From positions 5,165,501 to 5,229,500 of the forward strand of contig JAXRKN010000037.1 of the NCBI GenBank assembly GCA_038502055.1: a stretch of DNA of 64,000 nucleotides, given 5' to 3'. Source of the stretch: Tanytarsus gracilentus. Lineage: Eukaryota > Arthropoda > Insecta > Diptera > Chironomidae. Under the pieces are notes generated by a model that ran no database searches, was not told where the DNA came from, and saw nothing but the letters and a program-made list of their open reading frames with translations. A program made the position numbers and the translations under genes. Within the stretch, counting starts at the first letter, position 1; each line of letters opens with the position of its first letter. Of this stretch, positions 1 through 13,303 are shown piece by piece.

Positions 1-565
1 TTCTTCTTTGTTTATTTTGTCATTTAGGATATTTTTTAATAAACTATTTTTGATGGATCTGATAAATGTTTAGAGATCATAAAAAAAATATTTTATATTC
101 ACTAAATTTGAAATATTTAGTAGCAATTTAAATTTTTTTACTAAGCAATTCCAGTTTTAAAAAAATTAATTGAATGTTTTTCTGAATCCCTGTCACATTC
201 GCGTTGTCTTCTTATTATTTGCGCTTTTTCTCTCTTTTTTTTGTTGTTCAAGAAGTTGGCATTGCTATCTCTTGCAGCAGCAGTAAAAGCGTCTTTTTGC
301 GCGCTGATGTAACTTGAGCATAAAGAGTAGGAAAAAGCATTAATATCTCGAGTTCCAATACTGATCAAATTAATGTTTAAACACAGCAATAATGGGTGCA
401 TAGGGAATGGATTGAGAGAGAGAGTTATTAAACTCAAATTGTGTGAAAAATGTGCATCATATTGTGCAAACTCATAACTCATTACCATATTATCATTATT
501 AATGCCACTACAATTGGTTTATGCTGCAATTTCCTTGCATTCATTTTTCTCCTTATTTATTTCAG
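1..565 (+). other. Notch intron (5' part of gene lies outside window)
   Basis: AT-rich, non-coding. It ends in a pyrimidine-rich tract and a TTTCAG acceptor at 560-565 that opens the first visible Notch exon. The exon begins inside EGF repeat 5, so signal peptide and EGF1-4 must lie upstream of the window. Reading frames on both strands here have no domain-like content. Confidence 0.7.
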
Positions 566-3500
566 ATGTCTCTGCGATTCGAAATATACTGGAAGAAACT
601 GTACAACGCCTTATATTCCATGTCTACCTTCACCATGTCAGAATGGAGGAACTTGCAAACCGTTTGGAGATTATTATGAGTGCAAATGCCCGCCAGGTAA
701 GAAATTAAATAAGAGAAGGAGAAAATCCAACCTTTTCCTCCTCTTCTTCTTCTTCAATGCTTTTGCTCTTTATGATTATATTACAATAATTCTTGAATAA
801 ATTTTTTGTATAGTTTCGTTGTTTTGTGTGTGTGTGAATTGTATGTTTTTAAATTATCTTCGAGTGATGTATAAACATGCATAAAAATCCAATTCATGAA
901 ACGTGATTTCTTCTCGAAATGAAGAATTTTCACGAAAAAATAGCTTTCAATCAAAAATAAAAATGAAAATATTGTTATGAGCAAAGAAGAAGAAGATATT
1001 GTTAAAATTTCATCGAAATTTCTATGCCGCAAGTGAGTGAGTGAGAGAGATGTATAGAAAGTAGGGAAGATCATGAACGAACGTGTGGATAGCGCTGTGC
1101 TATGCATATTGGTCATATAAAGCCCGATATAAAGGCAATCAAATGCGGTTGCTGCATAAAATTTGAAATTTTATTTTTGAAAGGATTTGAATAAATTAAA
1201 ATTTTTTAGGGGGCTTAAAATCTTTATTATAATGTTGGGGTTTTGTAAGAAAGAATTAATTTGTTTTATAATAAAATTTGTTTTGATCTTTTAAAAGATT
1301 TTTTAAACTTTAATTTATTTGTTTGCAAATTTTATGAAATATTTAACATTTAGCAATTTAACATTTTAAAATAGAAAAATCATTTTTAAAAATATTTTTT
1401 TAGAACTTAAAAATTATTCATTTAATTATTTTTGAAGCTCTCAAAATTTACTTAGCATTAAATTTAAATAAATTATTAAATTAAAAAATCTATAAAATTA
1501 ATCACTTTAAAATAATTTTTAAATTCTCAAAAGTCCAAATCAAATTAAAAATTCAACAGCTTCCCTTTAAGTGGTCTTATTGAAATGAAATGAAGTGATA
1601 ATATCGCCACACACTATTAACAATTATTTCAGCTGAACTCATGAATGGAAAACATTTTCTCTCTCACTTATACTCGACGCGATATATATTTCATAAGAAT
1701 GCGTGTGTTATCATACAAATAATAATTTACCAGAAATATTTACTTTTCAACATGATCTGAACGCATTTAAACATCATTGCAGTGCGCACAGAGGAGATGA
1801 AAAAAATTAATATAAAAAAACTCATAACACTTGAAATTTCCTTTTAGAGCTCGGAGTCTAGCAATGTGAACATATACATAGCAATACAACCATCCACAAA
1901 CGTCGTTTTGTAGAACCGTGGGAACGGTTGGAGAAAAAGAAAGTTTATGCTTGTGTTGGTGTGTATGTATGCTATGTATATGCTCTCGGCTCTCTCTCTC
2001 GGGCTCGATGAAATGTGAAGTAACCAACAACAAACTTTTGCCATACATGCGATGTGTGCCTTTTTCCTTTATGCTATGCTGCTGCTCTTTTTTCAACGCA
2101 CTCCTCGCACACACATACGCGAAAACATTTGATCAGTTGCGTTAGCATACTTGCTCGTGTATGAGTGAGTAATTATGGTGACTAGATGAACAAACTGTCT
2201 GCATTTTTCTGTTTTCTTCTTTCCACCTCGCACTCTTTTTTTTAATGCTCTCCACACTGCCTTGAATTTCATGCGATGCGTTTTTGATTTGATTTTTTTC
2301 TTATATGAATTGAAATTAAAATTTTTTCTTCTCTTCCCATCAAAACCATTAAATTAGGATTTCGAGGAACGCATTGCGAGGAGAACATTGATGATTGCCC
2401 TGGTCATCTATGCCAGAACGGAGCGACATGCATTGACGGTGTAAATAATTATCGCTGTAGATGTCCACCGAACTTCACGGGAAGCTATTGTGAACTCGAT
2501 GTAGATGAATGTGCAACAAGGTACGCTGCAACTCTCTCATTCATCATCGCTTTTATTCAAATTTAAACAAACATTTTTTCTTCTCCTTCTATTTACATAG
2601 ACCTTCCGTTTGTCAAAATGGTGCAACATGTACCAATTCTCATGGAAGTTATGGATGTATTTGTGTTAATGGTTGGACGGGCGACGACTGCAGTGAAAAT
2701 ATTGACGATTGTGTTGATGCTGCGTGCTTTAATGGAGCGACATGCATTGATGGCGTTGGAAATTTTGCATGCCGCTGTACGCCCGGCAAAACGGGATTGT
2801 TGTGTCATTTGGACGATGCATGCACCTCAAATCCGTGTCATGCCGACGCAATTTGTGAGACAAGTCCAATCGACGGATCGTTCACGTGCTCATGTGCGCA
2901 AGGCTATAAAGGACCAAACTGCTCCGAGGACATTGATGAATGTTATCAAGGTAAATTAAATTATTAAAAAAGTGTTTAAATATTTTTAATCAATTAAATT
3001 GAATTAGGTTCACCATGCGAGCATAATGGAATTTGCGTCAACACTCCGGGCTCATTTGTATGCAATTGCACTCAAGGTTTCACGGGCCCTCGATGCGAAA
3101 CGAACATCAACGAGTGTGAATCCCATCCGTGTCAAAACGAAGGAAGTTGTTTAGATGATCCAGGCACATTTAGATGCGTTTGCATGCCAGGTGAGAACTA
3201 GTGCATTGAGCACATTAACGTGAGAGGTTTTTATTACTTTGTAATTTGCATTCGTTAACTATTCAGGTTTTACCGGAACCCAATGCGAAATTGATATCGA
3301 TGAGTGCGCTCAAAATCCTTGCCTCAATGGAGGCACCTGTCATGACAAAATCAACTCGTTCACATGCACATGCCCCATCGGATTCTCAGGCGTTAGATGC
3401 CAGACGAATATTGATGACTGTGAGTCATTGCCCTGCAGAAACGGTGGAATTTGTCACGACGCCATTGCTGGTTTCTCATGCACATGTGCGCCAGGTTTTA

Positions 3501-6500
3501 CAGGTGAGAGTTTAACATTTAATTAAAATTTAATATACTAATTAAAATATTTAAAATAAAAAGGTCCATCATGCGAGATAAATATCAACGATTGTCAACC
3601 GAATCCCTGCCACCGTGGAATATGTATTGATGGTGACAACACGTTCACATGTAAATGTCAACAAGGCTACACTGGTGTTTTATGTCAAACACAAATCAAT
3701 GAATGCGAAAGTGATCCGTGTCAGCATGGTGGCAAATGTGACGATTTAATTGGCGGTTATCGCTGTACCTGTCTGCCCGGCACAAATGGCAAAAATTGTG
3801 AGAACAACTTCAACGAGTGTCACAGTAATCCCTGTCGGAATGGAGCGACTTGCATTGACGGAATCAACAAGTACTCGTGTGAATGTGTTCCCGGCTACAC
3901 GGGCATTCACTGTGAGACAAATATCAATGAATGTGCATCAGATCCATGCGCAAACGGTGGTGTTTGCATTGATTTAATTAATAGCTTTAAATGTGAATGT
4001 CCACGTGGCTATTTCGGTACAAGATGTTCGAACAATATCGACGAGTGTGAAAATAATCCATGCGTTAATGGACGGTGCGAAGATGGAGCGAATAAATTCA
4101 TTTGTCACTGTCCTCCCGGCTTTAATGGAATAACTTGCGACAAAAACATCGATGAGTGCAGTTCGAATCCGTGTCAGCATGGTGGACTCTGTACTGATTT
4201 AATAAATAACTACACATGCAACTGTATGCCTGGCTATGCTGGAAAGAATTGTGAAATTAACATCGACGATTGCGTTAATAACCCGTGTAAAAATGGAGGA
4301 TCTTGCATTGATTTAGTTAATAAATATTCATGTGTATGCAAACCGCCACATACGGGAAATAATTGTGAAACAAAAATGGATCCATGTGCACCGAATCGCT
4401 GTAAAAATTCAGCAAAATGTACGCCGAGCTCAAACTATCAAGATTTCTTCTGTACATGTCCAATTGGCTATACGGGAAGACTTTGCGACGAAGATATCAA
4501 CGAATGTGAACAATCTACGTCACCATGCAGAAATGGTGCGACTTGCAAGAACATCAATGGCTCATATCAGTGTCTCTGCGCGAAAGGCTATGAAGGAAAA
4601 GATTGTACGATCAACACCGACGATTGCGCATCATATCCATGTCAAAATGGAGGCACTTGCCTCGATGGAATTGGTGACTACACTTGCATGTGTCTCGACG
4701 GCTTCGAGGGCAAGCATTGTGATGAAGATATCGATGAATGTATTTCACAGCCATGTCAAAATGGAGCGACTTGCAAGCAATATGTAAACTCCTACACGTG
4801 CACATGTCGAAGTGGATTCTCGGGCATAAATTGTCAGACAAACGATGAAGACTGTTCAGCGACCTCTTGCATGAATGGTGGAGCATGTGTTGATGGAATA
4901 AATAGCTACAATTGTTCATGTAAGCCAGGATTTACGGGATCAAATTGTCAGTTTAGAATCAATAAATGCGATTCGAATCCTTGCAAAAATGGAGCAACGT
5001 GCTTCGAGCAAAATAACGACTATGAGTGTCATTGCGCGTACGGATATCATGGAAAACAGTGTCAAAACTTTGTCGATTGGTGTTCTCAAAATCCCTGCGA
5101 TAATGGAGCGACATGTGTTCAACAGAAAAATGTTTTCCGATGTGACTGTCCACCTGGATGGACCGGTAAAATGTGCGATGTTGAGATGGTTTCGTGTAAG
5201 GACGCTTCAATCAGAAAAGGTGTAAATGAAAAGGATCTCTGTAATAATGGAACTTGCGATAATTTTGGCAACTCACATAAGTGTCACTGCAAGCAAGGCT
5301 ACACTGGTTCTTATTGTCAAACTGAAATCAATGAATGTGATTCATTGCCATGCTTGAATGGCGGAATTTGCCGTGACTTGGTGGGAGACTATCGATGCAT
5401 TTGTCCTCATGGTTTCCAAGGGCAAAATTGTGAACTAAATATCGATGATTGTAAACCTAATCCATGTCAAAATGGCGGCACATGTCACGATCTTGTTGGA
5501 ACTTACAGTTGCTCGTGCCCTCCCGGAACGATCGGTATGATTTGTGAGGTTAATCTTGATGATTGTGAGCCAGGCGCTTGTCATAATAACGGCAGTTGTG
5601 TCGATAAAGTTGGTGGCTTCGAATGTCGCTGTCCACCGGGCTTTGTTGGAAGTCGATGTGAGGGTGATATTAATGAGTGCTTATCGAATCCTTGCTCAAA
5701 TGCCGGAACACTCGATTGTATTCAAATGATTAACGATTTTCACTGCAACTGCAAGCCAGGCTTCATGGGACGTCATTGTGAAATAAAAGTAAATTTCTGC
5801 GCCAATTCACCGTGTCTAAATGGTGGTTTTTGCACGGCCTTAGCCACCGGCCACAGCTGTTCATGTTCCATTGGATTTTATGGTAAAAATTGTGAATTTA
5901 GTGGACATGATTGCGATGCAAATCCATGCAATAATGGCGAATGTATTACACTTGATAATGGCGGATATCGTTGCGTCTGTCCGTATGGAACTGATGGCGA
6001 TAATTGTGAAATTGATGTACTCGACGAGTGTCTATCGAGTCCTTGCGAGGAAAATGCAAGATGTGTCAATAAGCTCGGCGATTTCGAGTGCATTTGTCCA
6101 TCGAGATATTCCGGTAAAAAGTGCGAAATTTTCAATAAGAACTACAATATTAACTTTACGCCAAAAGACAATTATGAGCAAGAACAGTGTAACAAGCGTG
6201 GGTGCACAAATAAGCGAGGAAATGGAAAATGCGACGAAGAATGTAACACACCGGCATGCGATTTCGATGGGAACGATTGTTCGCTTGGTGAGCGTCCATG
6301 GAAAAATTGTTCAGCCAACATTGATTGCTTCAAAGTTTTTGCTGATGGTTTTTGTAATGAAGAGTGTAACACAGTCGAGTGTCTCTTCGATGGAAGAGAT
6401 TGCGAAAAGAAACTTGCACCATGCAACCCTGCCTTTGAGAACTATTGTCGCAAGCATTATGCGAATGGTTTTTGCGATTATGGCTGCAATAATGAAGAGT

Positions 6501-9500
6501 GTGATTGGGATGGATTAGATTGCGAGGAGAAAGAATTGCCGATATTAGCAGAGGGTGTTATTTCAGTGATACTCTTAATGGACATTCCAACATTTAAATC
6601 TAACTCAATATCGTTCCTAAGAGATTTGGGACATGAACTGAGAACGACAGTTAAGATTAAAAAGGATGGCTATGGAACTGAAATGATTTTCCCGTGGAAA
6701 CGAACCGGCAACGTGCCACTTCTCGAAGAAAGTGAGCTCATGAGAAAGCACAATTATTTCATGGCTCAAGCTGTCACCGAAACGGGTGTCCAAGTATATT
6801 TGGAGATTGATAACAGAAAATGTATTGGAATTGCGGGTAACGAATGTTTCTCGACTGCATCAGATGCTGCACAGTATATCGCTGCGACAGCTGTAAAGCA
6901 TAACTCTCCTCTCAAGTATCCGATCTATGCATTGAAAGGTTTGCAAACACCCGAGCCATCACCACATGATCCAACCGATGGAAAATACATTTTATTTGGA
7001 ATTTTATTCGTCATCTTTTGTGGTGCATTTTTGGGAGTTCTCGTTAATACACAACGTAAGAGATCGCACGGAGTAACTTGGTTCCCTGAAGGCTTCTTCA
7101 CTGGAAGTACAGCACCAAGAGCACAAGCGACTGCCAGAAGACGTGGACCCGATGGACAAGAAATGAGAAACCTCAATAAAAATTCATTCGGCGATATTAA
7201 TCGACAACTCGCACACTCTCAACAATGGTCAGATGATGAATCGGAAATGCCACAGCCAAAACGTATGAGAGGATTAGATCCTGAATATTCGAGTGATCAC
7301 ACAATCATTACTGACTATGAAGAAGCTGATCCACGTGTTTGGTCACAACAACATTTAGAGGCGGCCGATATTAGAGTTCCACAGGCAATGATGACTCCTC
7401 CGAATCACCACGATGGAAACAATGAGATTGACATAAGAGGACCGTGCGGAATGACACCGCTTATGGTCGCTTCAGTGAGAGGAGGTGGCATTGATAGTGG
7501 CGAGACAATTGAAGAAACTGAAGATACAACAGCTCAAATTATTTCGGAATTGGTAGCACAAGGTGCTGAACTTAATGCCACGATGGATAAGACTGGTGAA
7601 ACTTCACTTCATTTAGCAGCGCGTTATGCACGAGCGGATGCCGCAAAAAGACTGTTAGACGCTGGTGCGGATGCAAATAGTCAAGATAACACAGGTAGAA
7701 CGCCACTTCACGCTGCCGTAGCAGCAGACGCGATGGGAGTTTTCCAAATTCTTCTTAGAAACAGAGCGACTAATCTCAATGCGAGAATGCATGACGGAAC
7801 CACTCCACTCATACTTGCAGCAAGATTGGCTATTGAAGGCATGGTTGAAGATTTAATTAATGCCGATTCGGACATAAATGCTGCTGATAATTCGGGCAAG
7901 ACTGCACTACACTGGGCCGCAGCTGTAAATAATGTTGAAGCTGTAAATATTTTACTATTGCACGGAGCTAATCGAGATGCACAAGACGATAAAGACGAAA
8001 CGCCATTATTCCTCGCCGCACGAGAAGGTTCATTTGAGGCATGCAAAGCACTCCTCGATAATTTTGCTAATAGAGAAATTACCGATCACATGGACCGGCT
8101 TCCGCGTGATGTGGCTGCCGAGCGATTACATCACGACATAATTCGTCTCTTAGACGATCACGTTCCACGAAGTCCACAGCAGCTAGTGACGGTTATTCCA
8201 AATCAAATTATGACCTCTCCGTCATCACATCAACTGATCTCTCAGCCGACGGTCATTCCGGCAATTAAACAATCGAAACCTAAAAAGCAGCGTCAAAAGC
8301 TTGAAACACCCACAAATGGAATCACAAGCCCCGAACCTGCCGGTGAAAGCATTGTGAAGCAGAGAAAGCCGAGTGTGAAGAAAAGTAGTAAGAAGCAAAC
8401 GATAGGCGTTGAAAAATCGGCGAGTGTTGGAAAAGATCTCGCAACACGGAGTGAGCATTTAGGCAGTACAAATAGCGCAACTACCACTACTGTAGTACTG
8501 CAAGAGTCTCAGCTACAAGAGATTGAAGACTTGCTTAGTTCGGTAGAATCTCCGGTGGCAAACATCCCAAGTCCCTACGATACGACGAGTATTTACTCAA
8601 ACGCAATGGCTGCTTTCGATATTGACTATCTGAACACATCAAATAATAATAACAACAATAATGTAACGAGCACAAATAACAATAAGAAGAAACCACCAAG
8701 CTATGAGGAGTGTATAAAAGTGAGTTAAATTTCAACTAATAATTTTATTTTTAAGCTAACCTAAAATAATTACATTAGAACTCTCAGCTTCAGGCGTCGA
8801 TTAACAACAATAATAACGTCGCCGCATACGTCATGGCAAATTCCTTTCCCGAGAGATTTCTCCAGCAAAACGGACCAAGAAGCGTGAATTCAAACAGTGA
8901 TCAAGGATCCCTTTCGCCGCCCTACTCCAATCAATCACCTCCGTACTCAGTTCAAAGCAGTATGGTCCTATCGCCTCAGGGATACTTGAGTGAGTAAAAT
9001 TAAATTTTTAAAATTATTTTAAACATTTTAATCAATCATTCTTCAGGCTCTCCCTCGAGACCAAATCTCCCAAACTCACCACCTCAAGCTAACCTCCGTC
9101 ATGTGATGCACAATAATCTCATTGATGGCAACTCGAATGCATCAAGTGGTAGCATGATGACTCATCATCCAATGGCCTTTGAATATAACAATCAAAATTC
9201 AGCGAACGGCTTAGAATTGGCCGGATTTTGTAGTCCATCAGGTGAGTTTCGAAATAAATTCTAAAGCGTGCAAAATTAATTAATGAAAAATAATTTTAGG
9301 TCCAGCTTCAGTAGCATCGGTTTCAGCATCACAGTGCAGTATTCAATCGCCACAGCATCTCCAATCGCCACTTCACAATCAGGGAGGTCAGGGCTATTAT
9401 CAAATTCAGCCGAACCCTCAGACGGCAGCTGGTTCATCGAAAGGTGTTTTCTATCAATATTTGACGCCACCAAGTCACAATGACAGTGGAAATCAAACTC

Positions 9501-9688
9501 CTCATCATCGAGTACAGACACTCGACAGTTATCCTACACCATCGCCCGAATCACCGCATTGGTCGAGCTCTCAGTCACCGCACTCAATTTCCGATTGGTC
9601 TGAGACGCAATCGCCTGCAAATCAAAATCACTACGTGTCCAATCATCAACAACAACCGAATAAAGGATCCGAAGCAATCTACATATAA
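566..9688 (+). CDS. N: Notch receptor (5'-truncated by window edge)
   Basis: Single-pass receptor for Delta/Serrate ligands; its released intracellular domain acts with Su(H)/CSL in the nucleus. Exons: 566-696, 2358-2520, 2601-2950, 3008-3190, 3267-3503, 3564-8719, 8779-8989, 9047-9241, 9300-9688. All phases agree and give 2337 codons plus stop. Visible in order: tail of EGF5; EGF6 to EGF36 (31 complete repeats, matching the 36-repeat fly layout); three LNR modules (about 6185-6525); heterodimerisation region; one membrane span (about 6985-7045) followed by a TQRKR basic stop-transfer and WFPEGF RAM start; ankyrin repeats (about 7440-8160); PPSYEEC, a PPxY site for Nedd4/Su(dx)-type ligases (8692); and a C-terminal PEST region with SPHSISDWSE, ending in SEAIYI. 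Exons 2950/3008 and 3190/3267 bound the ligand-binding EGF11-12. The long fly opa polyglutamine tract is absent; a short asparagine run (about 8640-8685) is present. No clear furin RXXR site is seen before the membrane, as in fly. Identity is certain; exon edges are inferred from GT-AG signals and frame. Confidence 0.97.
697..2357 (+). other. Notch intron between EGF6 and EGF7
   Basis: Non-coding, 1661 bp. Donor CAG|GTAAG at 697 and acceptor ATTAG at 2356-2357 join in phase 1. It contains CT/GT-rich low-complexity stretches (about 1960-2110) and a CSL-like octamer (separate entry). The ORFs crossing it are low-complexity and not coding. Confidence 0.7.
1917..1924 (+). promoter_or_regulatory. 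Candidate Su(H)/CSL site in Notch intron
   Basis: CGTGGGAA is the high-affinity Su(H) consensus. It sits in an imperfect palindrome, AACCGTGGGAACGGTT (1914-1929). One octamer in a long intron can occur by chance; weaker TGTGTGAA matches lie at 440-447 and near 831. Function is inference only. Confidence 0.25.
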
Positions 9689-10448
9689 GAAATTTAAATG
9701 ATGTTAAAGCTATTAAGGATTTGAGCTTTTAAATGTGCTTTCAAAAAAGCGCTCGATTTTTAAATTTTCTCCTTTTTGTATAAAAAAAGCAAATTATTAT
9801 TAAAAAAATTTTAAGCCGATTTTAGATGTTAAGTGGCCGATTTTTTTATTTAAGAGTTAGAATGCTCCAATTGTTGGTAGTAATTAATTAGATATGAAGA
9901 CTTATAATGATTTAGAATGATTTTTTTTCACATAACATGAAATTTTCTACTTTTGTGTCATATTTAATACATTCGAGGATTTTGCTTGTAAATTGGTTAA
10001 CTAACAAGTTGTCATAAGAGAATTTTCAGTATTTTTAAAAGAGCCATTTAAAGAAGAAAGTCTGATCAACTCGCACATTGCTGTACAAATTCAAAATTCA
10101 GTTGTCTAATTTACGTGCTCAAATCCTCCCTCACTATCTCTTTTCATTTTATTTTTGCTCAAATATCACGCACAAAATATTTTTTCTGATTAAAATACGT
10201 TAAAATTTAAATTTTAAAAATTCATTTTTAAAAAGGTGAAAAATTTTGATCTTGAGATAAAAAGCAACGAAGAAAACTCTCAAAATGTAATATAAAATCT
10301 GTGATTAGATTCTTTTTTGCAACTAAGTGAAGTAGTTAATTATATATTAAATCATTAAGACATATCGATTCAACGGAAAAATTAGAGACAAATAAAAAGA
10401 CATTAATTTTCTTTAATTAAATTTTCTTGCGTACAAAACATTATTTTT
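9689..10448 (+). other. Notch 3' UTR and convergent gap to RABL3
   Basis: Non-coding, AT-rich. An AATAAA at 10391-10396 is the most likely Notch polyadenylation signal. It lies only about 50 bp from the RABL3 stop codon on the other strand, so the two transcripts probably abut or overlap at their 3' ends. Confidence 0.6.
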
Positions 10449-11506
10449 TTATTGTGTCATTTCAGTATTATCATTGCTTACAAGAGTCGTGGCCGCTAAA
10501 TTTGCCGAGAAATTTGAATAGTTTCCGATAGTTGGAGATGTGAATGGCGAAATAAAACGTGATGGTTCTAGAAGAGGTGATTGAATGCGTGTCGTTGGAA
10601 ATCGAATTGTCGTTCGATTACGGTCGAAGAATGTCGAATTTTCTTTGGAATAGTACTTGCGTTCGATTACTTTATCGAAGAATTTTGAGAGTTTAACTGC
10701 AATTGTGGATCCTGCTGCGATGCTTCGTACGTCTCGACAATTTATAAAAAAGTCATCTGCACTAATTTCCTGAGCAAAGCTCTGACTTCGATTTGCCTTG
10801 CGTTGCTTCTCGTCTATAAGATCATTTTTAGTGCCAACCACGAGTATGGGAATCTGGAGATTTTTTACAGTCTAAATTAATTTTTCGATAGCCATTTTCT
10901 AGCGATGCAAAGCAAGAAATGAAGAATACGCTCGAAAGTGAACACCTTCGAGCTTTAACTAAGCTTTTATCTCACCTGACAAACACCTAAAAACTGTTCC
11001 GAATCAAAGTCTTCGATTATCGACCCTCCTTTCGTGCTATCTTTGCCATCCTTATTGAGAATTTCAACCAGCCAATTTTTTAGATTCTCCTGAGATTTTC
11101 GATTAGTTAAATCGTGAACTAAAATAATCCCATTGAGTTGCTGATAAAAAACGCTTCTAGCTATTTTAATGAGAAATGAAATGATTACAAACGCACTTAT
11201 AATTAATTATCTATAAAATATACCTATTTTATGAGACAGAGAGCCGCCTATATCGAAAAATTCAACGAAATAGGTTTTCTGATTGCTCGTGTCTTCTTTG
11301 TATTCATGTAATTTCACTTCAATTTGACATCCAATTGTCCACGAAAGGGAATTTGAAGTTAAGACCTCATTATTAGCAACGAGATGTACAAACGAAGATT
11401 TACCACAGCCTTAAAATGATAAAATTAAATTTTTGAGCCACATAATCATCTTAGACTCACCAGAATCGCCAACTACACACACTCGAACACGATCTATAGC
11501 ACTCAT
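10449..11506 (-). CDS. RABL3: Rab-like protein 3 (small GTPase-like)
   Basis: Atypical Rab-family GTPase; in vertebrates it is a cytosolic partner in Ras prenylation and lymphoid development. Exons on the minus strand: 11506-11461, 11409-11224, 11160-10976, 10853-10449; 273 aa. The P-loop GDSGCGKSS is built across the first splice junction. Also visible are WTIGC (switch I area), FFDIGGS (DxxG-type switch II), GIILVHDLTN, and TKND for guanine specificity. The C-terminal half carries IAAGSTIAVKLSKFFDKVIE, highly characteristic of RABL3. No C-terminal prenylation cysteine is present, as usual for RABL3. The stretch between the switch II GGS and SVFY is short compared with my memory of the human protein. 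The stop codon TAA is embedded in an AATAAA signal on the same strand. Confidence 0.93.
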
Positions 11507-11897
11507 ATCGCATATAAATACTTAAATCCTTAAATGCTATTAAATTACAGTCTTTTAATTTAAAATAATTAATTCCTTTTTGAGGGAATTTAAATTTTTT
11601 TTTGTCAACTTGTTATGAAAAAAAAATTCTGCACCGAGTTAGGGCATTTGCGTCATAGATTGCTTTTTAGAAATTATCCAGAAAATTATTGTTTATAAAT
11701 TGAATTAACATTTGCTCTTTAATTGTTTCTGTATAATGCTCATTAAATTGTTTTTAATTAAATTAATTAATCAAAAAAAAAACACACCACAAAAAGTCAA
11801 TTTCAACTTTTTTAGAACAATAATAAAAAAAATATTTTTTAGTACAGAAACAAAAATTTATAAACATTTCGAAAAAAAATATTGAATTTATTGAAAA
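11507..11897. promoter_or_regulatory. Shared upstream region of RABL3 and TFIIE alpha
   Basis: 391 bp between two divergent start codons; very AT-rich with several A/T homopolymers. It must contain both 5' UTRs and promoters, most simply a bidirectional housekeeping promoter. No TATA or initiator could be singled out. Confidence 0.5.
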
Positions 11898-13303
11898 ATG
11901 AGTGAATTAACATACGAAATACCGAGTTCTCTGAAGCAATTAGCTCGACTAGTGGTGAGAGGTTTCTACACCATCAAGGATGCACTTATAATTGACATGT
12001 TAGTTCGAAATCCGTGTATGAAAGGTAAATTTAACAATAATTTAGAATTTTCTATTTTAATTTCTGACGCATTATTTTATTTTTAGAGGACGACATAGCG
12101 GAATTGCTTAAATTCGAAAAGAAAATGCTTCGAGCTCAACTATCGATGCTGAAAAACGATAAATTTATCCAGGCGAGATTAAAAATGGAAACCGGACCCG
12201 ATGGAAAAGCTCATAAAGTTAATTATTTTTTCATCAATTACAAGACATTTGTGAATGTTATCAAGTATAAGCTGGACATGATGAGGAAGCGACTTGAAAC
12301 TGAAGAACGAGATGCCACATCCAGGGCAAATTTTAAGTGCACAAACTGCTGCAAGACATTCACCGATCTAGAAGTGGATCAGCTCATTGATTTGACAACC
12401 GGTGAGCTTAGATGTACTTTCTGTGGCAGTTTGGTCGAAGAAGACATGTCAGCCATACCCAAAAAAGATTCGAGATTAATGTTGGCCAAATTCAATGAGC
12501 AACTTCAGCCACTTTATGATTTGCTGAGGGAGGTGGAAGGCATTAAACTCGCTCCGGAAGTTCTCGAACCTCAACCAGTAGACATTGATGTCATTCGAGG
12601 TCTCATTAAGCCTAACGATGGACAAGGAAATATGGGTGTATGGTCTGGTGAGGCGACTCGAAATAGCTCTGGATTTGCTGTTGAAGAAACTCGTGTTGAT
12701 ATTTCCATCGGAGATGAAATCAAGGACACATCGGCTCCTAAGAAAGAACAACCAATTTGGCTTACTGAAAGTACAATTGTGTCTAATAATCCCCAAAGTG
12801 AATTTGATGCTGAAATTGCACTCGAAAAAGTGGCACAGAATTCGTCGCAAAGTAGCACGTGGCAATCAACGTCATCGTCATCGAGAAACAAGAAGGAGGC
12901 TGAAGAAAATATCATGTCAGTCCTATTGGCAAATGAGAAGCAGACCACTAAAGCCACTACCGATGCAGTTAAAAACCTCAATGGAAATAATGGCGATTCT
13001 AGTGGAGGAGATTCCAGCGGTGGTGAAGACGACGATGAGATTGATAGAACTGAAATTCGTAAGTTGAATGAAAAAATTCTCGAAATAAATAAATTTTTAT
13101 AATAAATATTTTTAGCCGATATTCAAATGATCAACGACGACGAGGAGTCTGAAGAAGATGTACCCACAGTGATGATTGGAAATAAATCATATCCAGTAAC
13201 AGAAGTTATGAATAGCACTGAACTTATAGCAAAAATGTCACCGCACGAAAAAGCTCAGTACATTCGAGTTTACCAAGATTACTTCCAAGATCTTCACGAA
13301 TAG
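11898..13303 (+). CDS. TfIIEalpha: Transcription initiation factor IIE subunit alpha
   Basis: Basal RNA polymerase II factor that, with TFIIE beta, recruits and regulates TFIIH at the promoter. Exons 11898-12024, 12087-13058, 13116-13303; phases agree; 428 aa, close to fly and human lengths as I recall them. The N-terminal winged-helix region (about residues 10-105) includes LARLVVRGFY and NYFFINYKTFVNVIKYKLD. A C4 zinc ribbon follows (about residues 127-155: CTNCCKTF ... CTFCGSLVEED). The middle is Ser/Asn-rich with an acidic block (SGGEDDDE). The acidic C-terminus DDEESEEDVP followed by MSPHEKAQYIRVYQDYF matches the TFIIH-contacting tail. AATAAA at 13342-13347 is 40 bp after the stop. The start is the first ATG of the frame and is directly followed by the conserved domain. 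Confidence 0.95.

Noticed and set aside
1767..2145. Overlapping frames on both strands in the Notch intron
   Set aside because: They arise from CT/GT-rich low-complexity sequence and are bounded by good Notch splice sites.
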